A DNA stretch of 64,000 nucleotides from an uncultured Paracoccaceae bacterium. Lineage in GTDB: Bacteria > Pseudomonadota > Alphaproteobacteria > Rhodobacterales > Rhodobacteraceae. Below are positions 34,129-44,504 of the stretch, in pieces. The DNA is taken from contig CANLNT010000001.1 of NCBI GenBank assembly GCA_947492825.1, positions 186,001-250,000 of the forward strand, read 5' to 3'. Numbering within the stretch: the first letter of the stretch is position 1; every line of letters begins with the position of its first letter. A program made the position numbers and the translations under genes. The notes under the pieces were generated by a model, which searched no databases, was not told the DNA's origin, and saw only the letters and a program-made list of their open reading frames with translations.

Positions 34129-35267
34129 CAGCGTGGTTTATGGACGTGAGCGGATTGCACAAGGCCAAATGCGACCATCAGCACCAACATCGCTGATCCG
34201 CCGTAGCTGACCAGTGGCAAGGGCACACCGACTACAGGTGCCAAGCCTGTGACCATCGCCATGTTGACCGAGAAGAACAGGAAAAAGGTCGTCGCAACGC
34301 CAAGCGTCAACAGAGCCGAAAACCGGTCGCGGTTTGTGATCGCACTGACCACGCAAAACAGGATGATCAGCAGATAAAGCGCCAGCAGGGCGGCGGCCCC
34401 GACAAAGCCGAATTCCTCGGCCAATGTCGTGAAGATGAAGTCGGTGTGTTTTTCAGGCAGAAAGTTCAACCGGCTTTGCGTGCCTTGCATGAACCCACGC
34501 CCCGTCAATCCGCCAGAGCCAAGGGCGATCTTGGCCTGCGTGATGTGATATCCCGCCCCAAGCGGGTCGTTTGCGGGGTCAATAAAGGTGTCGATGCGGC
34601 GGAATTGGTAGTCCTTCAGCAATTGCCACGTGGTGCCGCGTGACTGGAACACAGCCACAATCCCAGAGACGCCCGCCGTGATCACGGTGGCGAAATAGGC
34701 CCAATGAACACCGGCAAAAAACATCATCGCTCCGCCACCCATCAGCAAAAGCAAAGAGGTGCCAAGATCCGGCTGGCTCAGCACAAGATAGGTCGGGATC
34801 AGGATTAGGCAGACCGGCAGAAACACCCAGAAGGGCCGTGATGTGCGGTTCAATGGCAGCCAGTCGTAGTAGGCCGCCAGTAGCATGACCAATGTGATCT
34901 TGGCCAATTCCGACGGTTGCAAATCCATCGGTCCCAGATCGATCCAGCGTTGCGACCCGTTGCGTTCAACCCCGACAAATTCCACCGCGATCAACAACAG
35001 AAGTGAGACCAAATAGGCCAGCACGGCCATATTGCGCCAGAACCAGATCGGCACCATCGCCACAAAGAGCATCAGCGCCATGCCAAGGCCAAAGCGTTTG
35101 ACCTGCGGTTCCATCCACGGGGTCACGGACCCGCCCGCCACGGAATACAGCATCAGAAAACCAAAGCAGGCGACAGCCGTCAAAAGCAGGATCACGGGCC
35201 AGTTGAGATAGGCCAGTTTGCGAAAGCCGGTGGGCACATATTTGGTGTTATACTCAAGATAGCTCAT
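34128..35267 (-). CDS. rodA: Lateral-wall peptidoglycan glycosyltransferase RodA
   Basis: A 379-aa SEDS-family membrane enzyme with about ten spans that polymerises lipid II glycan strands during elongation, paired with PBP2. Landmarks: GSQRWIDLGPMDLQPSELAK, the WITxxGxxxxxPS-type loop DPLGAGYHITQAKIALGSGG (residues near 255) and the C-terminal VGVPLPLVSYGGSAML. The catalytic Asp region is within the large periplasmic loop. The start overlaps mrdA by four bases. Confidence 0.96.
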   Translation of the reverse strand: MSYLEYNTKYVPTGFRKLAYLNWPVILLLTAVACFGFLMLYSVAGGSVTPWMEPQVKRFGLGMALMLFVAMVPIWFWRNMAVLAYLVSLLLLIAVEFVGVERNGSQRWIDLGPMDLQPSELAKITLVMLLAAYYDWLPLNRTSRPFWVFLPVCLILIPTYLVLSQPDLGTSLLLLMGGGAMMFFAGVHWAYFATVITAGVSGIVAVFQSRGTTWQLLKDYQFRRIDTFIDPANDPLGAGYHITQAKIALGSGGLTGRGFMQGTQSRLNFLPEKHTDFIFTTLAEEFGFVGAAALLALYLLIILFCVVSAITNRDRFSALLTLGVATTFFLFFSVNMAMVTGLAPVVGVPLPLVSYGGSAMLVLMVAFGLVQSAHVHKPR

Positions 35268-37204
35268 GCCCGGTCGCTACCTTCATTGGCAGCAGCAATC
35301 CGGGCGCGGATGCGTTCCTGTTGCTCGGCAATGCGGGCGCGGTCGGCGCTGGGGTAGGCATCCAGCGGCGGCTCTCCATCATAGAGCGCCTGCAACATGA
35401 TATCGCGCGCAATGGGGGCCGCAGCCTTGGACCCGCCGCCACCATGTTCAACGACAACGGCAATGGCAAAGCGCGGGTTTTCGACCGGTGCAAATGACAC
35501 ATAAAGCGCATGATCCCGGCGTTCCCAAGGCAGGTCCTCGTTGCGGGTCACACCGCGCGCGCGTTCCTCCGCCGTGATGCGTCGCACCTGACTGGTGCCG
35601 GTTTTGCCCGCCATGCGCATCCCATCGGCAATGATCCGGGACCGGTAAGCGGTGCCGCGCCGGTGGTTGGACACATCATTCATCGACTGCCGCATCCGGC
35701 GCAGGTTGTTTTCATTCAGGCCGAGGCTTTCCCCGCGTCCGCTGGGGGCTTCGACGCCATCAACAGATTTGATCAAACGCGGCGTGACACTGCGCCCGGT
35801 CGCAAGTCGCGCGGTCATCACCGCCAATTGCAAAGGCGAGCTAAGCACGTAGCCCTGACCGATCGAGGCGTTGACCGTGTCGCCGATGCGCCAATCCTCA
35901 TTGCGCACGTCGCGCTTCCACGCTTTGTCAGGGGCAAGACCTTGCGCCACGGCAGAGATCGGCAGATCGTGCTTGATCCCCAACCCCAGCTTGCGCGCCA
36001 TTTCGGCCATCTTGTCGATGCCAACCCTTTGGGAAATATCGTAATAATAGCAGTCGCAGGACTGCTTGAGGCTTTCGTGAAAGTTGATGTTGCCGTGGCC
36101 TGCGCGCTTCCAGCAGTGGAATCGCAGGCCTGCGACATCGGTATGGCCGGGGCAATAGACCGTTTCCTCGGGGCTGATCACCCCATCTTCCAGCGCGGCC
36201 AGTGCAGTCACCATCTTGAAGGTCGAGCCGGGCGGATAAGTCCCTTGGGCGGCCTTGGCGGCCAGCGGACGATATTTGTTTTCGTTCAGGTCGGTCCAAT
36301 CCTTGACCGAGATGCCGCGCACAAAAAGGTTTGGGTCAAACGCAGGGGCAGAGGCGATGGCGCGCAAATCACCATCTTCAAGGTCGATCACAACGGCGCC
36401 TGCGCTCTCGCCGTCCATGCGCGCCTGCGCGTAGGCCTGCAACCGCGCATCAAGGGTCAGCTGAATGTCCTTGCCGGGAATGCCCTCTTGCCGGTCAAGT
36501 TCGCGCATCACGCGGCCCAAGGCGTTCACTTCGATCCGCTTGGTGCCGGCAGAACCGCGCAGGGTGTGTTCCAGCTTATTCTCGACCCCGGTCTTACCAA
36601 TCTGGAATTTCGGGATCTGCAGCAGCGGGTCCTGATCGTCGATCCGGCTGAGGTCATAGTCGCTGACCGGGCCGACGTAGCCCACGACATGGGCGATATC
36701 CGCGCCTAACGCATAGTGGCGCGACAGTCCGACCTCTGCGGTGATGCCGGGCAGGGCGGGGGCGTTGATATTGATCTTGGCAACGTCTTCCCATTTGAGC
36801 CGGTCCGCGATTGTCACGGGCACAAAGGGCGAGCGGCGGTACATTTCCTCCAGCGCGCGATCGAGCGTTTCTTGTGGGATATCAACCAGCTTGGTCAAAC
36901 GGGCGAGCGTTTCTTCCACGTCGCCCGCGTCTTCACGGACCATCACGACGCGGTAGTTTTGTTCGTTGTCGGCAAGCGGCATGCCATTGCGGTCAAAGAT
37001 CAGCCCGCGTGCTGGCGGGATCAGGCGGATGTTGATGCGGTTTTCCTCGGCCAACAGGCGAAACTGATCCGCTTGTTCGACTTGCATCGACTGCATCCGC
37101 CAGCCCAAAACGCCAACGATGCCCAATTGGACAGAGCCCAGAAGCAGGGCCCGGCGCGACATGCGACGGGCGCTTTCGCCGGTATCGCGTTGCTGTTTCT
37201 TCAT
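35264..37204 (-). CDS. mrdA: Penicillin-binding protein 2 (class B transpeptidase)
   Basis: A 646-aa wall transpeptidase that cross-links strands made by RodA. An N-terminal span (about 20-40, LGSVQLGIVGVLGWRMQ) anchors it; the pedestal domain starts with LIPPARGLIFDRNG. The active-site motifs are STFK (SxxK) near 300, SCD (SxN position, in KQSCDCYYYD) and KTG (AGKTGTSQVRR). The C-terminus is long and charged. The ATG at 37204 is chosen because it overlaps the mreD stop; the longer frame has nothing recognisable. Confidence 0.96.
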   Translation of the reverse strand: MKKQQRDTGESARRMSRRALLLGSVQLGIVGVLGWRMQSMQVEQADQFRLLAEENRINIRLIPPARGLIFDRNGMPLADNEQNYRVVMVREDAGDVEETLARLTKLVDIPQETLDRALEEMYRRSPFVPVTIADRLKWEDVAKININAPALPGITAEVGLSRHYALGADIAHVVGYVGPVSDYDLSRIDDQDPLLQIPKFQIGKTGVENKLEHTLRGSAGTKRIEVNALGRVMRELDRQEGIPGKDIQLTLDARLQAYAQARMDGESAGAVVIDLEDGDLRAIASAPAFDPNLFVRGISVKDWTDLNENKYRPLAAKAAQGTYPPGSTFKMVTALAALEDGVISPEETVYCPGHTDVAGLRFHCWKRAGHGNINFHESLKQSCDCYYYDISQRVGIDKMAEMARKLGLGIKHDLPISAVAQGLAPDKAWKRDVRNEDWRIGDTVNASIGQGYVLSSPLQLAVMTARLATGRSVTPRLIKSVDGVEAPSGRGESLGLNENNLRRMRQSMNDVSNHRRGTAYRSRIIADGMRMAGKTGTSQVRRITAEERARGVTRNEDLPWERRDHALYVSFAPVENPRFAIAVVVEHGGGGSKAAAPIARDIMLQALYDGEPPLDAYPSADRARIAEQQERIRARIAAANEGSDRA

Positions 37205-37740
37205 AGCCTGTGCCCCAAGCTGTCCACCGCACCGGGTGCCGTGCGCGTAACGCCAAACAGGAAATGCGCCACCAGCACGACCACGGGATAAACCGCAATG
37301 GTCGTCAGCATCAGGATCAGGGTCAAGCCCAGAGGGGCCTGCGGCATCATCACAATCGCGAGCACGATGCGGTTGGCCAGCGTGATCGCCGCGATGCCGA
37401 CCGCAACGCTGCCCCATTCCAGCAGGATCGGCATATCGCGAATGCGTTTGGTCCGGGCGCGCAGCATCTCTGTCATGATCAACACCAATGCCGCCCATAG
37501 GCCCGGGGGGCGCTGAAACAGCAGATCTGACAACAGATAGATCGCCGCAATCACATAAAACGGCGCATAATCCGGGCGGCGTGCGATCCAGGCCACAGTC
37601 ACGGCCAGCAACAGATCAGGGGCCACCAATCCTCCGGGTTCCATGTTTAGCGGGACCAGTTGCAAGAACATTAGCACCAGTGCAAGGCCAAGAAACATTG
37701 CCCGGCCCAGCCACAATGTGGTTGTCGGGGTTTCAGCCAT
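37201..37740 (-). CDS. mreD: Rod shape-determining protein MreD
   Basis: A 179-aa membrane protein with five or six spans, the usual size. It holds MreC and the elongasome at the inner membrane. A typical line is YAPFYVIAAIYLLSDLLFQRPPGLWAALV. The ATG at 37740 overlaps mreC by eight bases, and its stop overlaps mrdA. MreD is poorly conserved, so the call leans on the gene order mreB-mreC-mreD-mrdA-rodA. Confidence 0.9.
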   Translation of the reverse strand: MAETPTTTLWLGRAMFLGLALVLMFLQLVPLNMEPGGLVAPDLLLAVTVAWIARRPDYAPFYVIAAIYLLSDLLFQRPPGLWAALVLIMTEMLRARTKRIRDMPILLEWGSVAVGIAAITLANRIVLAIVMMPQAPLGLTLILMLTTIAVYPVVVLVAHFLFGVTRTAPGAVDSLGHRL

Positions 37741-38641
37741 CTGTGTCCTCTGACGCAATCTCGGCGGTTTCGGCGGCGGTATCTGTGTCGGGCGACAACA
37801 GGCTGCCGGGGTCTGTGATGTCTTCGTGCGGGCGCGCGCGCAGCACCCGCAGGAACTCGAGCCGCCCATAGTCCGCCGAAAGCCGCACCCGCAAACGGCG
37901 GTCGGACCCCAATGCCACCTGACCCACCAGCAGATCGGCCGGGAAAACCCCGCCATCGCCAGAGGTTTCAACCCGGTCGCCGGGGCGGACCTGATCGGGG
38001 TCTTCGAGAAACTCAATCGGCGGGTTTAGCGTGTTGTCGCCTGCCAAAATGGCCTTTTGCCCTGACGGCTGGATCGTCACTGGAATGCGAGAGGACGTAT
38101 CCGTCAGCAGGATGACCCGGCTGGTGTCCTGTCCCACGCCGCTGATCCGCCCCACAAGGCCAATACCATCCATCGTCGGCCAGCCATCAATGATGCCGTC
38201 ACGCGCACCGACATTCAGCAGCACCGATTGCCGAAAAGGCGACCCGCTGTCGGTGATCACGACGCCCGTCACATAGGTCAGTTTTGGATCAAGTCGCACG
38301 TTGTTCAGGTCCAACAGGCGGGCGTTTTCCTGTTCCAGCTGCAGGGCGGCCTCTTTCCAGCCCTTCATCTGCTGCAACTCGCGGCGTAAGTCGGCGTTTT
38401 GGGCGGCCAGCGCCTGATAGCTGCGGAAATCGCTGAAGATATTGGCGATCCCGGTGACCGGCGCCATCGCCCAGTCAAACGATGGCACGACACGGTCAAT
38501 CACAGCCAGACGAAAGCGTTCCACGCGGGGGCTGTCGATGCGCCAGACCAGAAATGTGCCCAACAGCAAAAACACGCAAAGCCCGACCAGCAATCTGCGG
38601 ATCGGGCCGACGAAATCTTCGCTGTCGCGGTTCCTGGCCAA
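37733..38641 (-). CDS. mreC: Rod shape-determining protein MreC
   Basis: A 302-aa protein: short cytoplasmic N-terminus, one span (LLVGLCVFLLLGTFLVW, about 18-34), a coiled coil (residues about 70-110, ALAAQNADLRRELQQM), then two beta-barrel domains with TDTSSRIPVTIQPSG and the GDRVETSGDGGVFP motif. An acidic, Thr-rich tail (about 275-302) is unusual in length. MreC scaffolds MreD, PBP2 and RodA in the periplasm. It sits 25 bases after mreB. Confidence 0.95.
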   Translation of the reverse strand: MARNRDSEDFVGPIRRLLVGLCVFLLLGTFLVWRIDSPRVERFRLAVIDRVVPSFDWAMAPVTGIANIFSDFRSYQALAAQNADLRRELQQMKGWKEAALQLEQENARLLDLNNVRLDPKLTYVTGVVITDSGSPFRQSVLLNVGARDGIIDGWPTMDGIGLVGRISGVGQDTSRVILLTDTSSRIPVTIQPSGQKAILAGDNTLNPPIEFLEDPDQVRPGDRVETSGDGGVFPADLLVGQVALGSDRRLRVRLSADYGRLEFLRVLRARPHEDITDPGSLLSPDTDTAAETAEIASEDTDG

Positions 38642-38666
38642 GGGTCACACACCCTTTCGATGGGGT

Positions 38667-39815
<1,149 letters not shown>

Positions 39816-39943
39816 TCAGCGCAATTCTGCCGCTTATACTTATCGAACATTTAAGGGCGACTTAGCGGGTGTTTGGTCGCCGATTTTGCTGTGATCGAAC
39901 ATCATGACGGCCCGACACTTGCCGGACCGCCACAAATGTCGCG

Positions 39944-41503
39944 TTACTCGCCCGCGTCCTTGTAGCTGACGCCTTTCACATCCGCGCCGGGTGCGGATTT
40001 CGTGCGGCGCACGATCAGACGGTTGAGCGCATTGATATATGCCTTGGCCGAGGCAACGACCGTGTCGGTATCAGCTGACTGACCGGTGGCGATGCGGCCT
40101 TCTTCCTCCATCCTGACGCTGACGGTGGCTTGCGCATCGGTGCCTTCGGTCACAGCGTGCACCTGATAAAGCTGCAGCCGCGCACCATGTGGGTAAAGTG
40201 CCTTGACCGCGCTAAAGGCGGCATCGACGGGGCCATCGCCGGTGGTTTCGATTGACATATCTTCACCACCAACAGTCAGGGTCATTTCCGCTGTTTGGGG
40301 GCCATCGGTGCCGCAGACCACCTTAAGCGACTTCAGCCGCAAGTGATCGTCTTCGGCGTCATTGGTGCGCATCAGGGCGATCAAGTCATCCTCGAACACT
40401 TCTTTCTTGCGGTCGGCCAATTCCTTGAACCTCACAAAGACGTCCATCAATTCATTGTCGCCAAGGGTGTACCCCAACTCTTCCAGCTTGGACCGCAATG
40501 CGGCGCGGCCTGAATGTTTGCCCATGACCAATGAGGTTTCGGACAAGCCCACGTCCGCCGGGCGCATGATCTCGAACGTCTCGGCGTTCTTGAGCATCCC
40601 GTCCTGGTGAATGCCGCTTTCGTGGGCAAAGGCGTTCTTGCCGACGATGGCCTTGTTAAACTGCACCGGAAAGCCCGAGACGGTCGCAACGCGGCGCGAG
40701 ATGTTCATGATCTTGGTTGTGTCGATCTGGGTATCGAACGGCATGATGTCATTCCGTACTTTCAGGGCCATCACGACCTCTTCCAGCGCGGTGTTGCCAG
40801 CGCGTTCACCCAAGCCGTTGATCGTGCACTCGATCTGCCGCGCACCACCTTCGACGGCAGCAAGGCTATTGGCGGTCGCCATGCCAAGGTCGTTGTGGCA
40901 GTGGGTGGCAAAAATCACCTCATCCGCGCCCGGAACCCGTTCGATCAGCATCTTGATCAAGTCAGCGGATTCGCGCGGGGCGGTGTAGCCAACTGTGTCC
41001 GGGATGTTGATCGTTGTAGCACCGGCCTTGATCGCGATTTCAACGGTGCGGCAAAGATAATCCTCTTCCGTACGGGTGGCATCCATCGAGGACCATTGCA
41101 CGTTGTCGCAGAGGTTGCGGGCGTGGGTGACGCAGTCGTGGATACGCTCTGCCATTTCATCCATTGTCAGGTTCGGAATCGCCCGGTGCAAGGGCGACGT
41201 GCCGATGAAGGTGTGAATGCGCGGGGACTTCGCATGTTTCACCGCTTCCCAACAGCGGTCGATATCCTTGAAGTTCGCCCGGCTCAGCCCGCAAATCGTT
41301 GATTTCTGGGCATTTTTCGCGATCTCCGAGACGGCGTTAAAGTCGCCCTCTGACGCGATTGGAAAGCCTGCTTCGATAATGTCGACGCCCATCTCGTCCA
41401 AAAGCTCTGCGATTTCGAGCTTTTCGGCATGGGTCATCGTCGCACCGGGCGACTGTTCACCATCGCGCAAGGTGGTGTCAAAAATCAATACGTGGTCGGT
41501 CAT
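39944..41503 (-). CDS. leuA: 2-isopropylmalate synthase
   Basis: A 519-aa enzyme that condenses acetyl-CoA and 2-oxoisovalerate, the first committed step of leucine synthesis. Catalytic barrel with TTLRDGEQSPGATM at 10-23, the divalent-metal HxH in ATHCHNDLGMA, and GLGERAGNTALEE; the C-terminal leucine-sensing domain (about 390-500) is present, so feedback inhibition is expected. Upstream lie a leucine-rich leader peptide and paired hairpins, which add attenuation at the RNA level. Confidence 0.97.
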   Translation of the reverse strand: MTDHVLIFDTTLRDGEQSPGATMTHAEKLEIAELLDEMGVDIIEAGFPIASEGDFNAVSEIAKNAQKSTICGLSRANFKDIDRCWEAVKHAKSPRIHTFIGTSPLHRAIPNLTMDEMAERIHDCVTHARNLCDNVQWSSMDATRTEEDYLCRTVEIAIKAGATTINIPDTVGYTAPRESADLIKMLIERVPGADEVIFATHCHNDLGMATANSLAAVEGGARQIECTINGLGERAGNTALEEVVMALKVRNDIMPFDTQIDTTKIMNISRRVATVSGFPVQFNKAIVGKNAFAHESGIHQDGMLKNAETFEIMRPADVGLSETSLVMGKHSGRAALRSKLEELGYTLGDNELMDVFVRFKELADRKKEVFEDDLIALMRTNDAEDDHLRLKSLKVVCGTDGPQTAEMTLTVGGEDMSIETTGDGPVDAAFSAVKALYPHGARLQLYQVHAVTEGTDAQATVSVRMEEEGRIATGQSADTDTVVASAKAYINALNRLIVRRTKSAPGADVKGVSYKDAGE

Positions 41504-41526
41504 GTCTGCTATCCTGAAAGAAGTGT

Positions 41527-41604
41527 CCTGGCGCGCTATCCCCTCTGAGCGGTCGCGCCGGATGGCACGCTCAGAGGCGGCTTAGGAGCAGCAGAGCGCG
41601 CAGG
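41527..41604 (-). promoter_or_regulatory. leuA leader attenuator: nested hairpins
   Basis: Read on the minus strand, CCTCTGAGCG (41568-41577) pairs perfectly with CGCTCAGAGG (41542-41551), loop 16 bases. Outside it, CCTGCGCGCT (41595-41604), just ahead of the leader's Leu run, can pair with AGCGCGCCAGG (41527-41537) with one bulged base. The 5' arm of the inner hairpin contains the leader stop codon, so ribosome position sets which stem forms. No clear T-run follows, so control may be of translation as well as of transcription. Confidence 0.6.
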
Positions 41605-41645
41605 TCAATCGACCCCGAAATGGTGATATGAGCGCGCTTCAACAT
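41571..41645 (-). CDS. leuL: leuA leader peptide
   Basis: A 24-codon frame starting at ATG 41643-41645 and stopping at TGA 41571-41573. It ends RALLLLSRL: four Leu codons in a row (CTG CTG CTC CTA) and six Leu in the last ten or so residues. It lies 67 bases upstream of leuA, and its stop is inside the attenuator hairpin. Ribosome stalling at the Leu codons when leucyl-tRNA is scarce is the known logic of such leaders. Translation is inferred, not shown. Confidence 0.75.
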   Translation of the reverse strand: MLKRAHITISGSIDLRALLLLSRL

Positions 41646-41708
41646 GATGCGCACTATACTGCGGCGATTTCGTTTGAAAAGCCTGAATCAAGGTCTAGGT
41701 CCCTGACG

Positions 41709-42353
41709 ATGAGCAGGGCATTGGTAATAGGCGCCACTGGCGGGATCGGATCCGCGGTGTGCAAGGCATTGGCTGCAAAGGAATTTGACGTCACTGGCCT
41801 ATCGCGGCGCGATGGGTTGGATGTGACCAATTCGGATGCGGTGGACCGGGTCTTGGCCGACCTGGACGGGCCGTTTGACCTGATCTTTGTGGCAATCGGG
41901 ATGCTGGGCACGCCTGAAAAAACCTTGGCGGCGATCACAGCCGAAGAGATGCAGCGCGTCTTTGCAGTCAACACATTCGGGGTCGCGCTGGTGCTGCGAC
42001 ATGTGCCGAAATTGCTTTCAAAAGCAGGGCGTTGCGCAATTTTGTCGGCGCGGGTTGGGTCGATAGGTGATAATCAAATCGGCGGATGGCACAGCTACCG
42101 CGCGAGCAAGGCGGCGCTGAACCAGATCGTCAAAGGGGCCGCGATCGAGATGGGGCGCAGCCATAAGGGCGCTGTGGTGGTGGCGCTGCATCCCGGCACG
42201 GTCGAGACCCCCTTTACGGCGCAATACGCAGGGCGTCACAAGACGGTCCCGGCGGATGAGGCCGCGGATAACCTGTTGTCAGTCATTGAAAATTTGGAAC
42301 CTCGTCAAAGCGGCGGGTTCTTTGACTACGCAGGAAAAGAGGTCATCTGGTGA
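41709..42353 (+). CDS. Short-chain dehydrogenase/reductase
   Basis: A 214-aa classical SDR: cofactor motif GATGGIGSAV at residues 8-17, NTFGVAL, catalytic Ser region ILSARVGSIGDN and YRASK (Tyr and Lys). It resembles the short C-factor-like (CsgA-type) SDRs often found next to the FeS photolyase gene. The ATG at 41709 is chosen from the motif position; the frame opens at 41628. Its TGA overlaps the GTG start of the next gene. Confidence 0.9.
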   Translation: MSRALVIGATGGIGSAVCKALAAKEFDVTGLSRRDGLDVTNSDAVDRVLADLDGPFDLIFVAIGMLGTPEKTLAAITAEEMQRVFAVNTFGVALVLRHVPKLLSKAGRCAILSARVGSIGDNQIGGWHSYRASKAALNQIVKGAAIEMGRSHKGAVVVALHPGTVETPFTAQYAGRHKTVPADEAADNLLSVIENLEPRQSGGFFDYAGKEVIW

Positions 42354-43873
42354 AGCTGGTTCTGGTGCTGGGTGACCAGTTGAGCATGGATGTGGCCGCG
42401 CTTAAGGCGGCCGACAAAGCGTCAGACGTGGTGGTCATGGCCGAGGTCGGGGACGAGGCCAGCTATGTGGCGCATCACCCAAAGAAGATCGCGTTTATCT
42501 TTGCCGCGATGCGCAAGTTTGCGGAGGCCCTAAAGGTTAACGGCTGGCAGGTTTACTACACGAATTTTGACGATTCAGAGCGGTCAGAGAGCATCTGCGG
42601 CGAAATCCTCAGATATGCAGAGGCAACCGGGGCGAAAGAAGTATGGGCGACCGAGCCGGGGGAGTGGCGCCTGATTGAAGCGCTGCAATCATGCCCCTTG
42701 AAGGTAAAGATTTTGCAGGACGACCGGTTCATCGCCTCCCACGCCGATTTCGAGCGCTGGGCCGAAGGCCGAAAGGCGCTGCGGATGGAGTATTTCTACC
42801 GTGAGATGCGACGCAAGACGGGCCTGATGATGGAAGGGGATCAGCCTGCGGGCGGGCAGTGGAATTTTGACCATGACAACCGCAAGCCAGCGCCCGATGC
42901 GATCAACTATGCAGGGCCGATGCGGTTTAGGCCCGATGAGACTGTGCAAGAGGTTCTGGACCTCGTGGCAAACAAATTTTCCCGCAATTTCGGACGGTTG
43001 GAGGACTTCTGGTTTGCCACGGACACGGGGCAGGCGCGCCAGCATCTGGCGCATTGGGTGAAATATGCCGCCCCGCATTTTGGTGACTATCAAGATGCGA
43101 TGCTGCGGGATGAGCCGTTTTTGTATCACGGGCTGGTCGGGCTTTACCTGAATGCGGGGTTGCTGGACGCGTTGGAGGTTTGCCAAGCCGTTGAAAAAGC
43201 ATGGAAAGACGGGGATGTGCCGATCAACGCGGCAGAGGGGTTCATCCGGCAGATCATTGGCTGGCGAGAGTATGTGCGGGGCATCTATTTTCTGGAAGGG
43301 CCAGGGTACACGGGGCGGAACGTCTTGGAACACAAGCGTAAATTGCCCGCCGTCTATTGGGGTGGCGAAACCCGGATGCGTTGCATGGAAAGTGCCGTGG
43401 CGCAGACCCGGGATGAGGCCTATGCCCACCACATCCAGCGGCTGATGGTGACTGGTAATTTTGCTTTGTTATCAGGTGTTTCGCCGCAAGAGGTGCATGA
43501 ATGGTATTTGGCGGTCTATGCCGATGCCTATGAATGGGTCGAGGCACCCAACACCATCGGGATGAGCCAATTTGCCGATGGCGGGATCATCGCCAGCAAA
43601 CCCTATGTGTCGAGCGGCAACTACATCAACAAGATGAGCGATTATTGCAAATCTTGCCACTATTCGGTAACCGCCAAAACAGGCGAAAAAGCGTGTCCTT
43701 TCAATCTGTTGTACTGGGATTTTCTGATCCGTCATCGCGACCGGTTTTCTGGCAATCCGCGTATGGGGAACATGTATCGCACATGGGATCGGATGGCCGA
43801 TGATCGCAAGGATCAAGTTTTGAAAGAAGCGGGTGAGCTGCTTGACCGGATGGATGCGGGAGAGGGGATTTAA
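42350..43873 (+). CDS. Iron-sulfur bacterial photolyase/cryptochrome (PhrB type)
   Basis: A 507-aa FeS-BCP member: N-terminal Rossmann domain beginning KLVLVLGDQLS, then the FAD-binding helical domain. Four Cys for a [4Fe-4S] cluster are visible: MRCMES near residue 345, YCKSCH near 437-440 and KACPFN near 453. The His pair of 6-4 photolyases is present in HHIQRLM. It repairs (6-4) photoproducts with light; a signalling role is possible. It starts with GTG, overlapping the SDR stop. FAD and a lumazine antenna are expected from the family. Confidence 0.93.
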   Translation: MKLVLVLGDQLSMDVAALKAADKASDVVVMAEVGDEASYVAHHPKKIAFIFAAMRKFAEALKVNGWQVYYTNFDDSERSESICGEILRYAEATGAKEVWATEPGEWRLIEALQSCPLKVKILQDDRFIASHADFERWAEGRKALRMEYFYREMRRKTGLMMEGDQPAGGQWNFDHDNRKPAPDAINYAGPMRFRPDETVQEVLDLVANKFSRNFGRLEDFWFATDTGQARQHLAHWVKYAAPHFGDYQDAMLRDEPFLYHGLVGLYLNAGLLDALEVCQAVEKAWKDGDVPINAAEGFIRQIIGWREYVRGIYFLEGPGYTGRNVLEHKRKLPAVYWGGETRMRCMESAVAQTRDEAYAHHIQRLMVTGNFALLSGVSPQEVHEWYLAVYADAYEWVEAPNTIGMSQFADGGIIASKPYVSSGNYINKMSDYCKSCHYSVTAKTGEKACPFNLLYWDFLIRHRDRFSGNPRMGNMYRTWDRMADDRKDQVLKEAGELLDRMDAGEGI

Positions 43874-43999
43874 TGCGCCGTTCGGGATGCACTGATGATG
43901 CACAACCCATACACATATCATGCAGGTCGAAGTCTTAACGGGCGTTAAGTTAAGTAAATGTCCCGCGCTGAAAATCAGAGAATGGGGGCCAGCAGCCCC

Positions 44000-44458
44000 T
44001 CAGGACAGATGGATCAGGTCGACCGCCACGGCGAGTGCTTGTGGGGTGAAAGGTTCGAACAGGGCGGTGATGGGTTCTGACAGCAATGTCGGATCAGGGG
44101 TCGCGCCAGAGCTGTTGGGCAAAACGGCGAACGTGCCATCAAGGTCGATCACGATCATTGGGCGCACGGGCGCACCGTGGAAGGCGTTGAGTTTCAATGC
44201 AAAGCGGCTGCTGTCGATCCAATGGACGAATTGCGCAAGCGGCAAACGCGGGATGCCACCAATGGCGGCCCACGGCGTTTGGGCCTTTGACCAGATCGCG
44301 TAGCCGTGAAAGTGGCCCATGCGGTGCTCATCGACGCCGTAAAGGATCACGGTGTGGTGCCCGTCTGGGGATATGGCGTGAAAGTCCTGCACCCAAGGGC
44401 CGCGTCGATGCGGCGGCAGGTCCTGCGGCGAAAGGCCGGGCGGCAGATCCGGGATCAT
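44000..44458 (-). CDS. Conserved hypothetical protein
   Basis: A 152-aa soluble protein without signal peptide or span. It starts MIPDLPPGLSPQDLPPHRRG and has a compact middle (FHAISPDGHHTVILYGVDEH, GHFHGYAIWSKAQTPWAAIGGIP) rich in His and aromatic residues. I do not recognise a domain. It is the last gene of a possible unit after the MORN-protein gene on the same strand. A weak hairpin GGGGC-CAGCA-GCCCC at 43985-43999 follows its stop. Confidence 0.65.
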   Translation of the reverse strand: MIPDLPPGLSPQDLPPHRRGPWVQDFHAISPDGHHTVILYGVDEHRMGHFHGYAIWSKAQTPWAAIGGIPRLPLAQFVHWIDSSRFALKLNAFHGAPVRPMIVIDLDGTFAVLPNSSGATPDPTLLSEPITALFEPFTPQALAVAVDLIHLS

Positions 44459-44467
44459 GGCTGGTGT

Positions 44468-44485
44468 GCCGGGGTGAACCCCGGC
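44468..44485. repeat. REP-like GC-rich hairpin
   Basis: GCCGGGG-TGAA-CCCCGGC is a perfect 7-bp stem between the two minus-strand genes 44000-44458 and 44505-45914, embedded in GGCCGGGGTTCACCCCGGC-type sequence (minus strand) that I know as a recurring intergenic palindrome in alphaproteobacteria. It may end the MORN transcript or protect its 3' end. Confidence 0.5.
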
Positions 44486-44504
44486 CTACCCATGAATTGC
44501 GGGG

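Noticed and set aside
35510-36709. 399-aa plus-strand frame over mrdA
   Set aside because: It is antisense to the PBP2 gene, whose catalytic motifs are certain; the peptide has no recognisable domain.
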